Source: Gnetum montanum (lineage: Eukaryota; Streptophyta; Gnetopsida; Gnetales; Gnetaceae). Taken from it: a DNA stretch of 64,000 nt. The stretch spans positions 49,324-113,323 of the forward strand of contig MNCI01006934.1 in NCBI GenBank assembly GCA_015680685.1, written 5' to 3'. Both the position numbers and the translations under genes were made by a program. Each line of letters starts with the position of its first letter. The stretch's first letter is position 1. The notes under the pieces are model-generated. The model made no database searches. It was not told the DNA's origin and saw only the letters and a program-made list of their open reading frames with translations. This document shows, one piece after another, positions 12,001 to 22,598 of the stretch.

Positions 12001-14097
12001 TTTTTTATGATGTTGATCTATAAATCTAAGATCCAAAGCAAGAAACAACTAGTCAACATGCAATAAATTAAACCTTTCCATAAGTATAAGGAATCCAGTG
12101 GTTGCAACACCTCCTTGGATGGACAACCACACTTGATTTAGCAGATCTCCTCCTTTCAACATAGTCATGGGGGAGATGGCCAAGCATGCTAACCATTATA
12201 GTGGCTTAGTTTTTTATCTTTTTGTTTCACACCTTATTATTTTTACAACTTTTTTTTTATGCCTTTGTTATCTTAAACCTTTTGTTTTTACTTTATTAGT
12301 TTTTCCCAATTTTTGTTTTACAACATCGTTAGTACATTTTATTTTTCTTGAATATTTTTCTTTATTTTGGTGTGATTTTTTTATTATGTTCTAATAATAA
12401 CATGCTTTATTGCCAACTAGGTATAGTGTGGTTTTCTTGATGTGGGCATGTGCTATTTAGCTATTCAATTATTAGTGTCTAGTTTCTAGATTTGAATTTT
12501 GTTACTAATAACTAATACATGGTTTCTTTTTCATGAAATAGGCAACAAGTCCACAACATCCACCCATCCACAAACTCTATGGTTTTCCTTGTTTTGGAAG
12601 TATGAGATTCCTTTTCCTTAAGTAAACCTTTAACAAACTTGTGACCTTGGTAGTTTCCGAACTTGGAAAGGATTCAAGGGTTTGAATAGGATGTGACTTT
12701 AAGGGGAATTGATACTCGTTGCACTCTTCTACTTACTTCGATGCATGAGTGTTTTCATGGATTTCTTTCCATTCTGTGTCAATCGATAACAAGAAGTTGA
12801 ATAAGTCTTTGCATGATGTGGTTTCCATCTAGAAAAAACAAGAATGGGAATTCAAAGCACACCCCTTAGACAAAATAAATGGGCTACAAGCATTGGTTAT
12901 GGGACTAGAAAGAGATGTTACCCATGCCTGAAGGTCCCCTCTAACTAAGGCCATATCTCACTTCCTATTTCTCTTTCTTTTTAAATAAGGAATGGTGGTT
13001 GTTCTATGGAAGCACTCTTGTATCTCAAGGGGGTGGACCAATCTTAGAGTTAAGATGAAAATTCATTGAACGTGGTTGGTTTTGGTTTGGGCTAAGGATG
13101 GATTTTATCAGTTCTTTTAACCACAAAATTCACATGGAACTTTATGTGACCTTAATTGAGAACTCCATTCCACTTTTTGTCTCTCATATATCTATGATTT
13201 CCATGCCTCACCTCATTGTTGATGTTCATGTTCTTGTTTTATGTCTTGGTTTGATGTGTTAAAATTCTTAGGTAGTTTCTTTCAAGTTTTCATACTTAGC
13301 TTTCTGTAACCATTAATTACCCATGGGGCCCATGGACTTCTTGGTTTCAAGATATGCAAGGGCATCAAAGGGCATGTGCCTTCTTTAGGGAGGGCCTACT
13401 TGCATACCTTTTGGTTGGATTAGTTAAGTTCTTTATCCTTTGGCATTCTTATAATTAAATCCTTATGTGTGCCCCATTGACGACATCCAATTGTGTGCAT
13501 CTTCATAATGTTTTTTAGTGAAATCCTCTTTTCTTTATTGTTGTGAATTATTTAATCCTCTTCAAGAATTTCATTGCATTTGGGCTTTTTAGAATTTAAT
13601 AATCGACTGCTTATCCATTTCACCTCATTTTTAAATCTTCTTGCTAATGCTATTAAAAGAATCAATTCACCATAATCACAACCTAGTCAAGTGTAACTGT
13701 TGACAAGACAAAGTACTTAAAAGCTATAAGTTACACATTGCACACTAATCTGTGATTTTGTTGGGATTGTAGTGGAAAGCATGGACTAGAAGTGGGACTA
13801 TCTTCAATAAAGAAAAAGTAGCAACATTGGGCGACAAGGCCCCTTCATGATCATTGAATCTTCTCCCTTGTTCTTCAGTTGCTAGAGGAGTTGGATGTCA
13901 GTTTTGGCCATGGTGTTCAATTTTATTGTCATGAACATCCAATTTTGTAAAATATTATAAATTTGTACACTTGGGCACTTAGAATCTATCTATTTCATTT
14001 GAGTTAGTTTGCATGTTAGTCAATAATCCCATACCTTTTCAATATTTTGTAAGGGACTTGTTCCTCCTTTTGTTCAGTTGACGATGAGTTTTCATTT
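12001..14097 (+). other. Element A 3' non-coding region
   Basis: About 2 kb between integrase and the PPT without a convincing ORF; the 75-codon frame at 12167 is a Phe-rich artefact of T-runs. Athila-type elements often carry an env-like ORF here and none is visible. The stretch is nonetheless clearly conserved with the inverted copy at 61789-63285. Confidence 0.65.
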
Positions 14098-14110
14098 AGT
14101 CATGGGGGTA
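14098..14110 (+). other. Element A polypurine tract
   Basis: AGTCATGGGGGTA directly precedes the TGATGAAG start of the 3' LTR. The inverted copy at 61788 has ATAGGGGTA at the equivalent place. Confidence 0.65.
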
Positions 14111-14984
14111 TGATGAAGTGTATTTTGTCTAACTCTGATATTGGAGCCCTAATATCAAATACTCGATATCAGGGATCCGAAAGCGATGTTGGATATCTGA
14201 TGTCATGGGATGTATTCTAGCCTATAAATATAATACTTTGGTACATGATTTTGGAGTTATATTAGTCATAATGTAGTAGAGCTCATGTAATTTTTCTTCC
14301 CTAGGGTTAAAATATTTTCCCAAGTGCCCATAGCAAGAGTCATTAAGTGTACTGATCTTTATTTGAGCATTGTTGTACCTGAGTAGGGCAGTGTGTGTAG
14401 CAATAAAGATGAGCTTTCTAATAAACTTTGTAACACTTCAGCTAGATTAAATATTTTCTTTATGCATTTAATGTTTTTAGCAATCTTATTTAATGCTTTA
14501 AGTAATTAAACTAAATTAAGGTAGATTAAATAACAATTAATTAAGCACATAAGTACGATCGCTTTGAGCGTTTGTATGACACTTGGTAATCCTAGTAATG
14601 CTTAATGTTTGGTAACCTAGCAATGTTATACATGTTCAAGATGTGTATGAAAAGTGGGACCGTATGCTTATGTTAGGATTAGTTAGACATTGGTTAGTTA
14701 GTTTGGTTAAATTAGCAATTAAATTACTTCACTTCTTTCATCCTTTATTTAAGCACCCAGAACATAAAACATAAAAATAATAAAAATCATATGCCTTGAT
14801 TACACTTAACCATACCCTTGCATATCACAAGTGTAATTGGGAAGACAACGAATGACTGGTAGGGCAAGTTCACTTCCTAGAGGCTAGTGTACTAGAAGAC
14901 ATGGAGTCCATAGAATTTGACCGGATCATGCATGAATGCTTAGTGATTCGTACGGTTGAGCATAGGAGTATTCACCACTTATCT
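14111..14984 (+). repeat. Element A 3' LTR
   Basis: Collinear with the 5' LTR (4994-5891). It keeps a TATAAATA box at 14223-14230, so transcription would start soon after that. The last bases (TTATCTATT) have diverged from the expected CTCATCA end, so the boundary is uncertain by a few bases. Confidence 0.85.
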
Positions 14985-15830
14985 ATTGGGCATTAGTATT
15001 ATGCACTATTCATCATATACTAAAAAATTATTATGCTTTATGATTATTAGTGAGGATGATTTGTCATTTTCATGTAGAATGTCTAAATTGGAGATGGTGA
15101 TTATAAAGCCTTTATGATTACCTTCTTCTTTTTTTCAAAAAATGGTTATTGAACCCTATAAATAAATTGTATTATAATGAAACTAATTTAAAGTACATTC
15201 TTATAAGAGCATGATAACTTTATGGTTACATTGGTATGGATAGGCTCTATTTTTACACCATGTGTGCCTAATATACATGATGATATGTATGAGGTTTCCT
15301 CTAACCAAACTAAAATTGAAATTGAAATTTTGTTAAGTGTGTAGACCCTCTACATCTATTGCACAAATAAGAATATAAAAGCTATGAGTTTTGAAACTTA
15401 CTAAGTATTTTTATTAACATTTGCAACAAATAGACCAAATTTTAACTCTAATGTCCCATTTATATCTAATGTTCTCTTATCTTGGATAGGAAAGAGTGGT
15501 ATTCAACTTCAATGCCATTTGTATTGCATAGTCATCATATTCATTCTTGACAAGAAATTTGAACTTTCTACCTATTTCAACTCTCAAATGATGAGATCCC
15601 ATTCATGCTTTGCTAATTATGCATCATAAATAATGAGGAAAGCAACAAGTAAATAATTTTCCTTTGAATTAGGGCCTCCCCTCAAACTATTTAAATAGAA
15701 ATGGGGTTTTTCTTCTAAGTTTTCCAAAGTTTTTTAAATATTGGTTGTTTTACCAATTTGCAAACTTCATTAGGATCAAATAAAGAATGTACTCTTAAAT
15801 ATTGTATTTATTAAGCCATAGAACTTTGTG
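14985..15830. other. AT-rich spacer, no gene seen
   Basis: Nothing recognisable on either strand. It flanks the decayed coding segment described next. Confidence 0.4.
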
Positions 15831-16310
15831 ATGAAGCCATCTTTTATCATAGATTTTCTTCATCAAATTTTTTCAAATATTTATCTGATGAATATGCATA
15901 AAAATTATGAGTATAGGCTATAAAATGAGCAACAGTTTCAGCCTCTACTGACATTATGTTTGCTTGACGGAGTATCATATCATATTGTGTTTGTCTCTCT
16001 AATTTCTAAATTCATCCAACAAAAAAATGGTTTAGATATTTATTGGATAGAGCAAAACTCCATGCAACACATCCATAAGAAGTAGTAGGTTGAAATAATA
16101 GCATGATAAATTTCTTTTCACATATCCCAATGGTAATTATGCTTTCTTTATCAAACATTTTCAAATTGTAGATTACTTCCAAATAAATTATATTGATATT
16201 TAACTTGTTAATTTCTTATTCAGATTATGATTTGCAAATAATAGTCTGAAATTTACCATTTTCACACATTTCACTATAGGTGTTTTAAAGTTTGGATGGC
16301 AAAATTCTCT
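15830..16310 (-). pseudogene. Unidentified decayed coding segment
   Basis: One minus-strand frame stays coherent for roughly 140 codons with only a few stops: MFDKESIITIGICEKKFIML, then TTSYGCVAWSFALSNKYLNH, LERQTQYDMILRQANIMSVE and AETVAHFIAYTHNFYAYSSD. Composition and length suggest a once-real protein. I do not recognise the family. The stretch YGCVAWSFALSN vaguely recalls the late part of caulimovirid 30K movement proteins, which is only a hint. Confidence 0.35.
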
Positions 16311-16439
16311 GACGTAAAATTTATTTTTCTTTTAGAGATACATTCATAACCTTTAGGTTTCTAATTAGTTGAAGTGTACATATTATTAATCTTATACTCT
16401 TAAAATAATGCTCAAAGTTGGAAAGCTATAAACATATTA

Positions 16440-17520
16440 TATACACATGATTTAAAGTAAAATTATACTTATGTCGAAGGCCAGGATAAAAAACCCTCAC
16501 CAAGATTAGTACTGAGCCTCCGCGTACCATTTTATAGGACAGGAGAGAAAAAAAAAAGTGGCAAGACACCAAAATCAGGAAAGACGCGCTATTACAGCGC
16601 CTCAACACAGAGGCATGGAGCATTCGAGAGGGAGCTGATGAAGCCACTGCAACTGCCCCTGCTGCGCTTAATCCAAAGTCTGCAACGTAGTATCGCCATT
16701 ACAGAAGAGCTGCTGGCCCCAGCAAGCATAGATGCCATACTCGGTCCTTAAACGCGCCATGGCATGCAGCAGCAGCAGCGAACAATACCTAGAAAGTAAA
16801 AATTGCAGGGGCTACTAGTCTTGTAGAACGATTTTATAGTATTGTGAGGGAGAGTTTACCCCGGATTGTTTTTGGCCTGGCGCCTGCTCAACATGCACAT
16901 AGAATGGGGATGATCTCCATTTCAACAGTGTCGTATGCATGAGAGATTTGTACGTCCACATTTGAGGTTTGTTTTTTTCCACGCGTTTGTGTTATCTGTG
17001 GCGGTGGATGTTACGCGCATTGTTGATTTGAACTTTGGTTGGTACTTTAGTAGTGGGTTACAGTGACAAGCTTTTTGTGGCCGCAGGAATTGCTTATTTT
17101 TTCGGAAATCTCACGACCGTTGGCTATCGCAGTAGCTTTTGCTCCTTAGTTGCTTAACTGGCTGCTCAAAAACTGGAGATGGATTTCCAAGATTCTGGGG
17201 CCGCCCTTTTGCATTTCTTCGACTGTTGCACATTGGGAGATTGGCTCCCTAGCAAAAACCATCCTTTTCCATGTTGAGCGAACGATGAGAATACGCATTT
17301 CGCAGGTATGAAGGAAAATCTATCATTTCTTTGCTTTTTGACTGAATATTTTTCAAGCCATTTGAATGCTTCTTTATTTGCCATAACAGCTGTACTTTTT
17401 CTGTGAGGACTGAAGAATGAACGAGATATTATTAAAGACAGCAAAAAGGCATTAGGGCAGGGCCACAGCAAAGGCGATATTGAACATATGCGGGGATGCC
17501 AAAGCATCCACCAAGTTTAC
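16440..17520. other. CpG-retaining, GC-richer segment; possible low-copy or genic DNA
   Basis: Base composition changes sharply here, with many intact CpG sites (GACGCGCT, GGCGCC, TTACGCGC, ACGACCG), whereas the flanking DNA is depleted. On the minus strand an Ala/Ser-rich start can be read from about 16736 (MASMLAGASSSSVMAILRCR), and in a second frame ASSAPSRMLHASVLRR (near 16640) resembles an organelle transit peptide. A 113-codon minus frame at 17166-17507 is unrecognised. It could be the 5' end or promoter of a low-copy gene, or a decayed one. No exon structure can be supported. Confidence 0.3.
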
Positions 17521-17614
17521 AAAATGTCCAAAACAACCACAGTCAAATTACCATATTTTATCCAAAACCTGCATCTATATCCTTTTTCTCTTGTTTGCAA
17601 TTATCCTCTATTTC

Positions 17615-17619
17615 ATATA
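17615..17619. repeat. Target site duplication of element B, left copy
   Basis: ATATA directly before the TGAAACACCCC start of the 5' LTR. It equals the five bases at 49537-49541 after the 3' LTR, confirming both outer ends of the 32 kb nested block. Confidence 0.8.
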
Positions 17620-19198
17620 TGAAACACCCCAAAATTTGAAGACATTCTTGCTTCACTAAGCCTTGCAATTCACGTCAGCAAGTTTTCTAAGTTAAGGAGT
17701 CTTGCTATGCTACGCTACGCCATGTAACGTAGCAAACTTCAGAAGACATTTGTAGAAGCACAAAGCTACGCTACGCTACACCATGTAGCGTAGCAAACTT
17801 CAGAAGACATTTGTAGAAGCACAATGCTACGCTACGCTACACTATGCCAACGTAGCGCTACACTATGCCAACGTAGCACAACGTAGCAAGAGCTCGATGA
17901 CCAGTCCCCTTGCCCGACTTCAAGTCCTTCGGTAATGTCTACTTCTGTCAGAAAGCAACGAACTTAGCTAAATCAAGTCATGTTTGTTGTTATGCTACGC
18001 TAAGCTACAAGGCGCAGCAAGGCGTAGCAATTCTGTGGAAGTGTAACAGAAGGCAATTCAAAGGGCAGGATCAGCAAATTTGCAAGTTTCGCAGTGCAGA
18101 AGACGAAGTTCGCAAATGGATGACATTTTTTACGACTAAGGCCAGTCGCTACGCTACGATACGCTATGTAACATAGCACAGCGTAGCAAGTCTACGACAA
18201 ACAGTTAGCACACTTTGAAGGTCTTCAATGCATGCAACAAAACACAACACAATTTCTCGCTTCAAACTGGTGGCTACACTATGCTACGCTACGCTGCGTA
18301 GCATAGCATAGCGTAACAAGATACTACGCCATGCCAAACATGCTATGCTACAAGGCATAGCAAGACGTGGCAAGCAGTTGCGCGACATCAATGCACTTCA
18401 CCTAATTGCACCACTACTCTGATAGCATAATTACGGCATGGCAGGCTCGTAATTACGATGTGGCAGGATCGCCCAACGGTCATGAAAGCACGTGCAGCAT
18501 AGATAGGTCAGCATAAGCCCAAGGCACGTGGCGTTCAAATCGCTTCTTTCATGCACCCTCGGTCCTATAAATACCCCAATGAGCGACATTTAAAGGGCTT
18601 CTCCTTTTTCCACTCCTGTGTTCTCCCTAACATCTTGGCACTCTAACTCTCAAACTCTCGAGCATTGTAAGCTTTTTGTTTAACACTGTAAACAGTTAGC
18701 ATTCTCAGTTGGCATTCCCATTCTGTTCTCATCTACCACCTTCGTAGTACTTTGCATTGTTAACGTCGGAGTCTACGTTCAAGCTCACAGCCGTTTGGCT
18801 CTACACGTCTTGGTTACTCTCAGGATCTCTACACTTCTCAACGTTGTACAACCGATTGTATCCATCTTGACAGAGTGAGGTCATAGCTTCGAAGTGATGC
18901 ATATTTTCTAACTGCATTTTACATTATCTCCTATTTACTATTGCATTTCTATATTGTTTGTTGTCTCTTTTGCATTTAAGCATCACTTCGCACTATCAAT
19001 CTCATTTTCTTTAAATCACACATTGCAAAAGGTTATATAGACACCGACTAAGATCTTGTCTAATCGACCAGATCATTCAGGGCGCTCTGTTTCCATCCCA
19101 TCCAGCACGGCCCTCCCACAGAAACAGGGTCAAGACTGCCAGTGGCCGACGACCACCCGATGTTCCTTTTCCAGCTGTCGACGTTTTCAATCGCTACA
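17620..19198 (+). repeat. Element B 5' LTR
   Basis: 1579 bp, paired with 48001-49536. The U3 part is crowded with CTACGC/GCGTAG inverted repeats able to form hairpins (for example 18274-18325). It includes a 61-bp tandem duplication (17704-17764 and 17765-17825) that the 3' LTR lacks. TATAAATA lies at 18566-18573, followed by a CT-rich stretch. The two LTRs differ visibly (roughly one base in six to ten over the last 135 bp by eye), so the insertion is old. Confidence 0.9.
18566..18573 (+). promoter_or_regulatory. TATA box of element B 5' LTR
   Basis: TATAAATA within GGTCCTATAAATACCCCAA, identical in the 3' LTR at 48919-48926. It is conserved despite divergence around it and is the likely core promoter of the genomic RNA. 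Confidence 0.65.
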
Positions 19199-19206
19199 GT
19201 TTTTCT

Positions 19207-19225
19207 GGTGCTAGAAGGAGGGCCT
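19207..19225 (+). other. Element B primer binding site
   Basis: TGGTGCTAGAAGGAGGGCC starts eight bases after the LTR end. The same sequence, with TGG to TAG and one other change, follows the 5' LTR of element C at 24497. I cannot assign the tRNA from memory with confidence. Confidence 0.6.
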
Positions 19226-19254
19226 TTTGGTGCCTTTTCCACATGTCACGGTAA

Positions 19255-19580
19255 TCTTGTAAGCCTTCTGCACCCTGATACGCATTAGCGTAAACTTGAC
19301 ACCTGTCTGTGGTTGTTTACGCGTCGTGTAGTGCAGATTGGTCACCTTGATGGTTCCTCAGGAACCCTACAGGACATAAAGCCTTTGATTGCCAGTTGAC
19401 TTGCCTTTCTTTTTACGGTACTCTTGCATGCATTCTGTACCCTGTCGCACACTAGCGTAAACGTGACACCCTTTTGCGGTTGTTTATGCATCATGTGGTA
19501 CAGACCGATTGCCTCGATGGTTCCTCAAGAGCCCAGCAAGACATAAAACCTTCTTTTTTATTGCTTGTTAACTTCTTTTC
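19255..19580 (+). repeat. Tandem duplication in element B 5' UTR
   Basis: Two diverged copies of about 150-165 bp (about 19258-19405 and 19423-19575). Each runs from a TGTACCCTG...TAGCGTAAAC...TGACACC block through GGTTGTTTA..C to GATGGTTCCTCA and GACATAAA. Element C has only one copy (24555-24675), so the duplication arose in the lineage of B. Confidence 0.7.
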
Positions 19581-19683
19581 TCTTTTTGTTTGCAAAACTG
19601 TTTCACTTTCAAATTTCTTTGCTTTTTCCATTTGCAAAATTGCCTAGCTTTTTCTGTTTGCAAAACTGTCTAGCTTAGTAGCA

Positions 19684-20556
19684 ATGGCTTCCGCAACTAC
19701 CACTGGGAAAGCCTTAGATTGGTATCACACGGTACCATGCTCATCCATCTCAACTCTGGAAGAGCTTCTAACCCAGTTTGTGACACACTTCATGTACAAC
19801 TTGAAGGTAGAAACCATGTTGGACCAACTGATGAGCGTGAAGCAAGAGCCTCTAGAACCAGTCCAGAAATTCATCCAATGCTGGAATGCAACCCTTAATG
19901 AAATCCGCGAGCCCATCGTGGAGGCCCACTTGCTGGCCATCTTTAAGGGTGCAGTGAATGACTTTATCAAGTCTAAACTGTACTACCTCACCCCTTGCAC
20001 TCTTAGTCAGGCCTTTGCTCAGACCAAGAGTATACAGGATGCGGTTGAGACGAGCAAAGACCTAGCCTACATCGCTTACAAAAACACCTTCACAAAGAAG
20101 GACAAGGGTAAGGCCCCAACAACCATAGTGGCTGCTGTGGTGACTGAGGCCAAGCCCAGACCTAGCAACAATGGTACCAAGAACAGCAAGAAACCGGCCA
20201 TACCCACAGCTAACCCCATGCCCAAACAAGGTAATGTGCCGCAACCTCTAATGCCCTTACCTGAGACGTTTGTGCAACCCAAGCCAAACTTTGAGCGTAA
20301 TGATCGCTCGAAGTACATCCCACTGCCTCTCAAGCCTTCAGAACTTCTGAAGAAACTGTTGGTGGCGGGGTACATACAATACAAAAAAATGTTGCAAGAA
20401 GTAATTAGCAGACATCAACGCTACTGTGAGCTCCTTAGGAACCCCTCGTTGGCCCTGCCCAATGAGCCCCTAGTTCCTAAGGGTTTCACGTTGGATAGGT
20501 TCTATGACTATTACCAACAGTGTGGTCACAACACGGATTACTGTCTCGCATTGTAG
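19684..20556 (+). CDS. Element B Gag, N-terminally shortened but open
   Basis: A 290-codon uninterrupted frame, the longest in the window. Residues 9-75 are the retrotransposon gag core (GKALDWYHTVPCSSISTLEE, LLTQFVTHF, then QEPLEPVQKFIQCWNATLNE). A Lys/Pro/Ala-rich linker follows at about 130-210. The protein ends in a decayed zinc knuckle, YDYYQQCGHNTDYC (C to Y and H to Y against CDYHKLCGHDTDYC in element C). Compared with C, about 430 N-terminal codons are missing: MASATT is joined straight to TGKALDWY. It would build the virus-like particle, but loss of two metal ligands should impair RNA binding. The stop at 20554 is followed by more in-frame gag-pro sequence, so this is a truncated form of a longer polyprotein. 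Confidence 0.7.
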   Translation: MASATTTGKALDWYHTVPCSSISTLEELLTQFVTHFMYNLKVETMLDQLMSVKQEPLEPVQKFIQCWNATLNEIREPIVEAHLLAIFKGAVNDFIKSKLYYLTPCTLSQAFAQTKSIQDAVETSKDLAYIAYKNTFTKKDKGKAPTTIVAAVVTEAKPRPSNNGTKNSKKPAIPTANPMPKQGNVPQPLMPLPETFVQPKPNFERNDRSKYIPLPLKPSELLKKLLVAGYIQYKKMLQEVISRHQRYCELLRNPSLALPNEPLVPKGFTLDRFYDYYQQCGHNTDYCLAL

Positions 20557-21480
20557 GATGACATGCAGAGATTGATCAACTAGGGAAAATTAGTGTTGGA
20601 CAAAAGCAACCTAGTACATCCCGAAAACCAATCTATGCATGTCTAAACACATCCCCTCAATGCCAACAATGCTGCTTACGTCATCAATGCCATTGGCATT
20701 GATAGTGATCCTAGGCCACCCCAGCAGCCATTCGTGGCACGTGTGCCTTAGCGCAGTGCACTAGTGCAATGAGGAGCTAATCAAAGCTTGCAACAACCAT
20801 TCATTCTGAGGGTCCCTCCGTAGACATCCATCTCAGTGTCACTTGTTAGTGAAATAATGCCACTTCACCCATTAACACTATTAGCTCCATTCATCATCAC
20901 GGGGTCGACTCCTTTAAGAGCCCCCACCCTGCATAAAACAACTGAACAACCTTCTCGTCCTAAGACGTTGAGAGGAGGTACCACTCCTAGTACTTCCAAG
21001 CTTTCATCTCCATCCCATGCATCTGTACCTTCGTCACCAAAGATGAGTGTTGCCATAATCGCACAATGCCACCCTGCCAAAAAGGGTCTGAACCTAGATC
21101 CAAAGTCGCCCCCCCTCAGGAAATTCTTCTTCTGGGACAAATCAAAGAGGAGAAAGACGTTAAACAAGGGGATGGCTAAGACTTTCTGGATGCCCTCACC
21201 CAGGTCAAGCAAGCTCTAAAGCAGAAAAATGCTACGCTAAGCTTGTAAGACCTAATTATGACATCTGTACCGCACCACAAGGCTCTAATCCACATGTTGA
21301 TAGCAATTCCGGTTGATGAAGACATGCCAGCAGAAGAGGAAGAAATCCATTCGATCATGCTTCCCTCTATACCCACAGAGTCTACGCCATCCCAATTAAC
21401 TTTTAGTGATGATGCCATTAGGAAAGATCCTGAAAGAGGTCAGGTGAAAACAACACCTCTTTTCATCACAATTTGGGTTG
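20557..21480 (+). pseudogene. Element B gag-protease linker
   Basis: In-frame continuation of gag past its stop: DDMQRLIN, then GKLVLDKSNLVHPENQSMHV, matching C (DDIQCLIDQGKLILDSSSLV at about 26880). A Pro/Ser/Thr-rich region follows (LRGGTTPSTSKLSSPSHAS). Three or more TAG stops interrupt it. No domain is visible; it connects capsid to protease in the polyprotein. Confidence 0.55.
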
Positions 21481-22098
21481 GCTAACATAGGATCCAAAGG
21501 GTATACGTTGATGATGGAGCTACCACAAACGTCATCCCCTTCCCTATTTTAGACAAGTTGGGTTTGGTCGACCAAATCAAACCCATGACAACGTTGTGTC
21601 TAAGGTCGTTCAATAGGGCATGTGTCCTGGTGAAGGGCATAGTTCACATAGACTTCGTAGCAGGGGACTAGTTTCCCATAAATGCAATGTTCATAGTCGT
21701 CAAGGAAATGCCCAGGTTCAACCTGATCTTGGGGAGATCATGGTTAGCACAACTTAGGGTTGTCTCTTCACCTATACACCAAGAAATCCACTTACCATAC
21801 ATAGGCAGGGAGGTGGTGATCCATGGTGACGAAGGAGCAACACAAGCAATCAGTAACATAGACATGGAGTAGGGCTCAGAGGTCATAACCTCTGAGAATG
21901 AAGCGCCTACTCATGCATACATTAACCATCCAATGGAAGATTCGTCTTAACAAACTAATCTCCAAAATGAAAGCAAATGGGTTGAGTTTCCCTTCCAAGT
22001 GGGGGACAATGATATGAACGAGGGCCCCAGTGAGACAGCTCAGCCTTACGTTCTGATCAACCCACGATGGGTCAAGAGGCAACTACGCATAGGATAGC
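21481..22098 (+). pseudogene. Element B aspartic protease
   Basis: Reads PLFITIWVG, stop, HRIQRVYVDDGATTNVIPFP with the active site DDGAT (canonical D-S/T/G-G-A). It continues with IVHIDFVAGD, stop, FPINAMFIVVKEMPRFNLIL and GRSWLAQLRVVSSPIHQEIH. The ILGRSWL segment is the usual second protease signature. An acidic C-terminal tail ends INPRWVKRQLRIG and a stop at 22098. The equivalent in C is at 27780-28447. Confidence 0.75.
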
Positions 22099-22146
22099 AA
22101 CCCTACTGCTTCCTGCATAGTTACTAGCCCTTACGCATTCATCACT

Positions 22147-22430
22147 TTTTACTTTGTTAACATGCCATCCTTTTGGCATGCTACGCAATGGCCCGAAATG
22201 GCCCAAAACTAGCAATGGCCCGAAATGGCCTAAAACTAGCATCGTTGCTTTTTGCTTTATTAACATGCCATCTTTTTGGCATGCTACGCTATGGCTCGAA
22301 ATGGCCTAAAACTAGCATCATCGTTTTTTGCTTTGTTAATGTATTATCTCTTCGGCATGTTACGCAAAGGCCCAAAATGGCCTAAAACTAGCAATGGCCT
22401 GAAATGGCCTAAAACTAGCACATGAAAGCA
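22147..22430 (+). repeat. Post-protease stem-loop repeat array of element B
   Basis: Five copies of GGCCCGAAATGGCCTAAAACTAGCA-like units, starting near 22189, 22216, 22292, 22368 and 22394. Each contains a short hairpin (GGCC..GAAAT..GGCC). They are set in a higher-order repeat of about 75-100 bp that also contains a CATGCC-loop-GGCATG hairpin and TTTTTGCTTTGTTAAC. Element C has the same family at 28555-28760. Confidence 0.75.
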
Positions 22431-22598
22431 TGAATATTTTATACAAAATGCAACATGTATGCAATACACAAGTTTACGCAGAACCAATTTCTTTTCTAAA
22501 ATTCTTTCCTTTATTCAAAATTTTTTTCTGTTGACAATGTTTGCAAAACTTTTATAAAACTTCAAAATTTCAAAATTTAGAAAAAAAATCCCATGCGG

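Larger units (their letters stand above)
4994..14984 (+). mobile_element. Element A: Ty3/gypsy LTR retrotransposon, Athila type
   Basis: A full-length but dead element of about 10 kb. It has two LTRs beginning TGATGAAGTG and ending near TCATCA, a PBS, gag, protease, RT, RNase H, integrase, a 2 kb non-coding 3' region and a PPT. The Athila placement rests on four things: the tRNA-Asp-like PBS, the DLGSS protease site, a single RNase H with no second domain, and a pre-integrase segment of the form PKWYDDSLTYLLT. Candidate target duplications (GTTGA at 4989-4993, ATTGG after the 3' LTR) agree only in part. Stops and frameshifts occur throughout, so it cannot move by itself. Confidence 0.85.

Noticed and set aside
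12167-12394. Phe/Leu-rich 75-codon ORF resembling a membrane protein
   Set aside because: Translation of T-runs in non-coding DNA; no env-like features.
17166-17507. 113-codon minus-strand ORF as a gene
   Set aside because: No recognisable motif and no supported splice context; kept only as part of the CpG-retaining segment.
17910-18176. 88-codon plus-strand ORF
   Set aside because: It lies wholly inside the element B 5' LTR over the CTACGC repeats and is not open in the 3' LTR.
20865-21212. 115-codon minus-strand ORF
   Set aside because: Shadow of the sense gag-protease linker, no counterpart in C.
22173-22385. Plus-strand ORF of 70 codons
   Set aside because: Made only of the stem-loop repeat array.
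22147-22430. CRISPR-like appearance of regularly spaced short palindromic repeats
   Set aside because: Eukaryotic retrotransposon context, spacers are themselves repeated, no cas genes.
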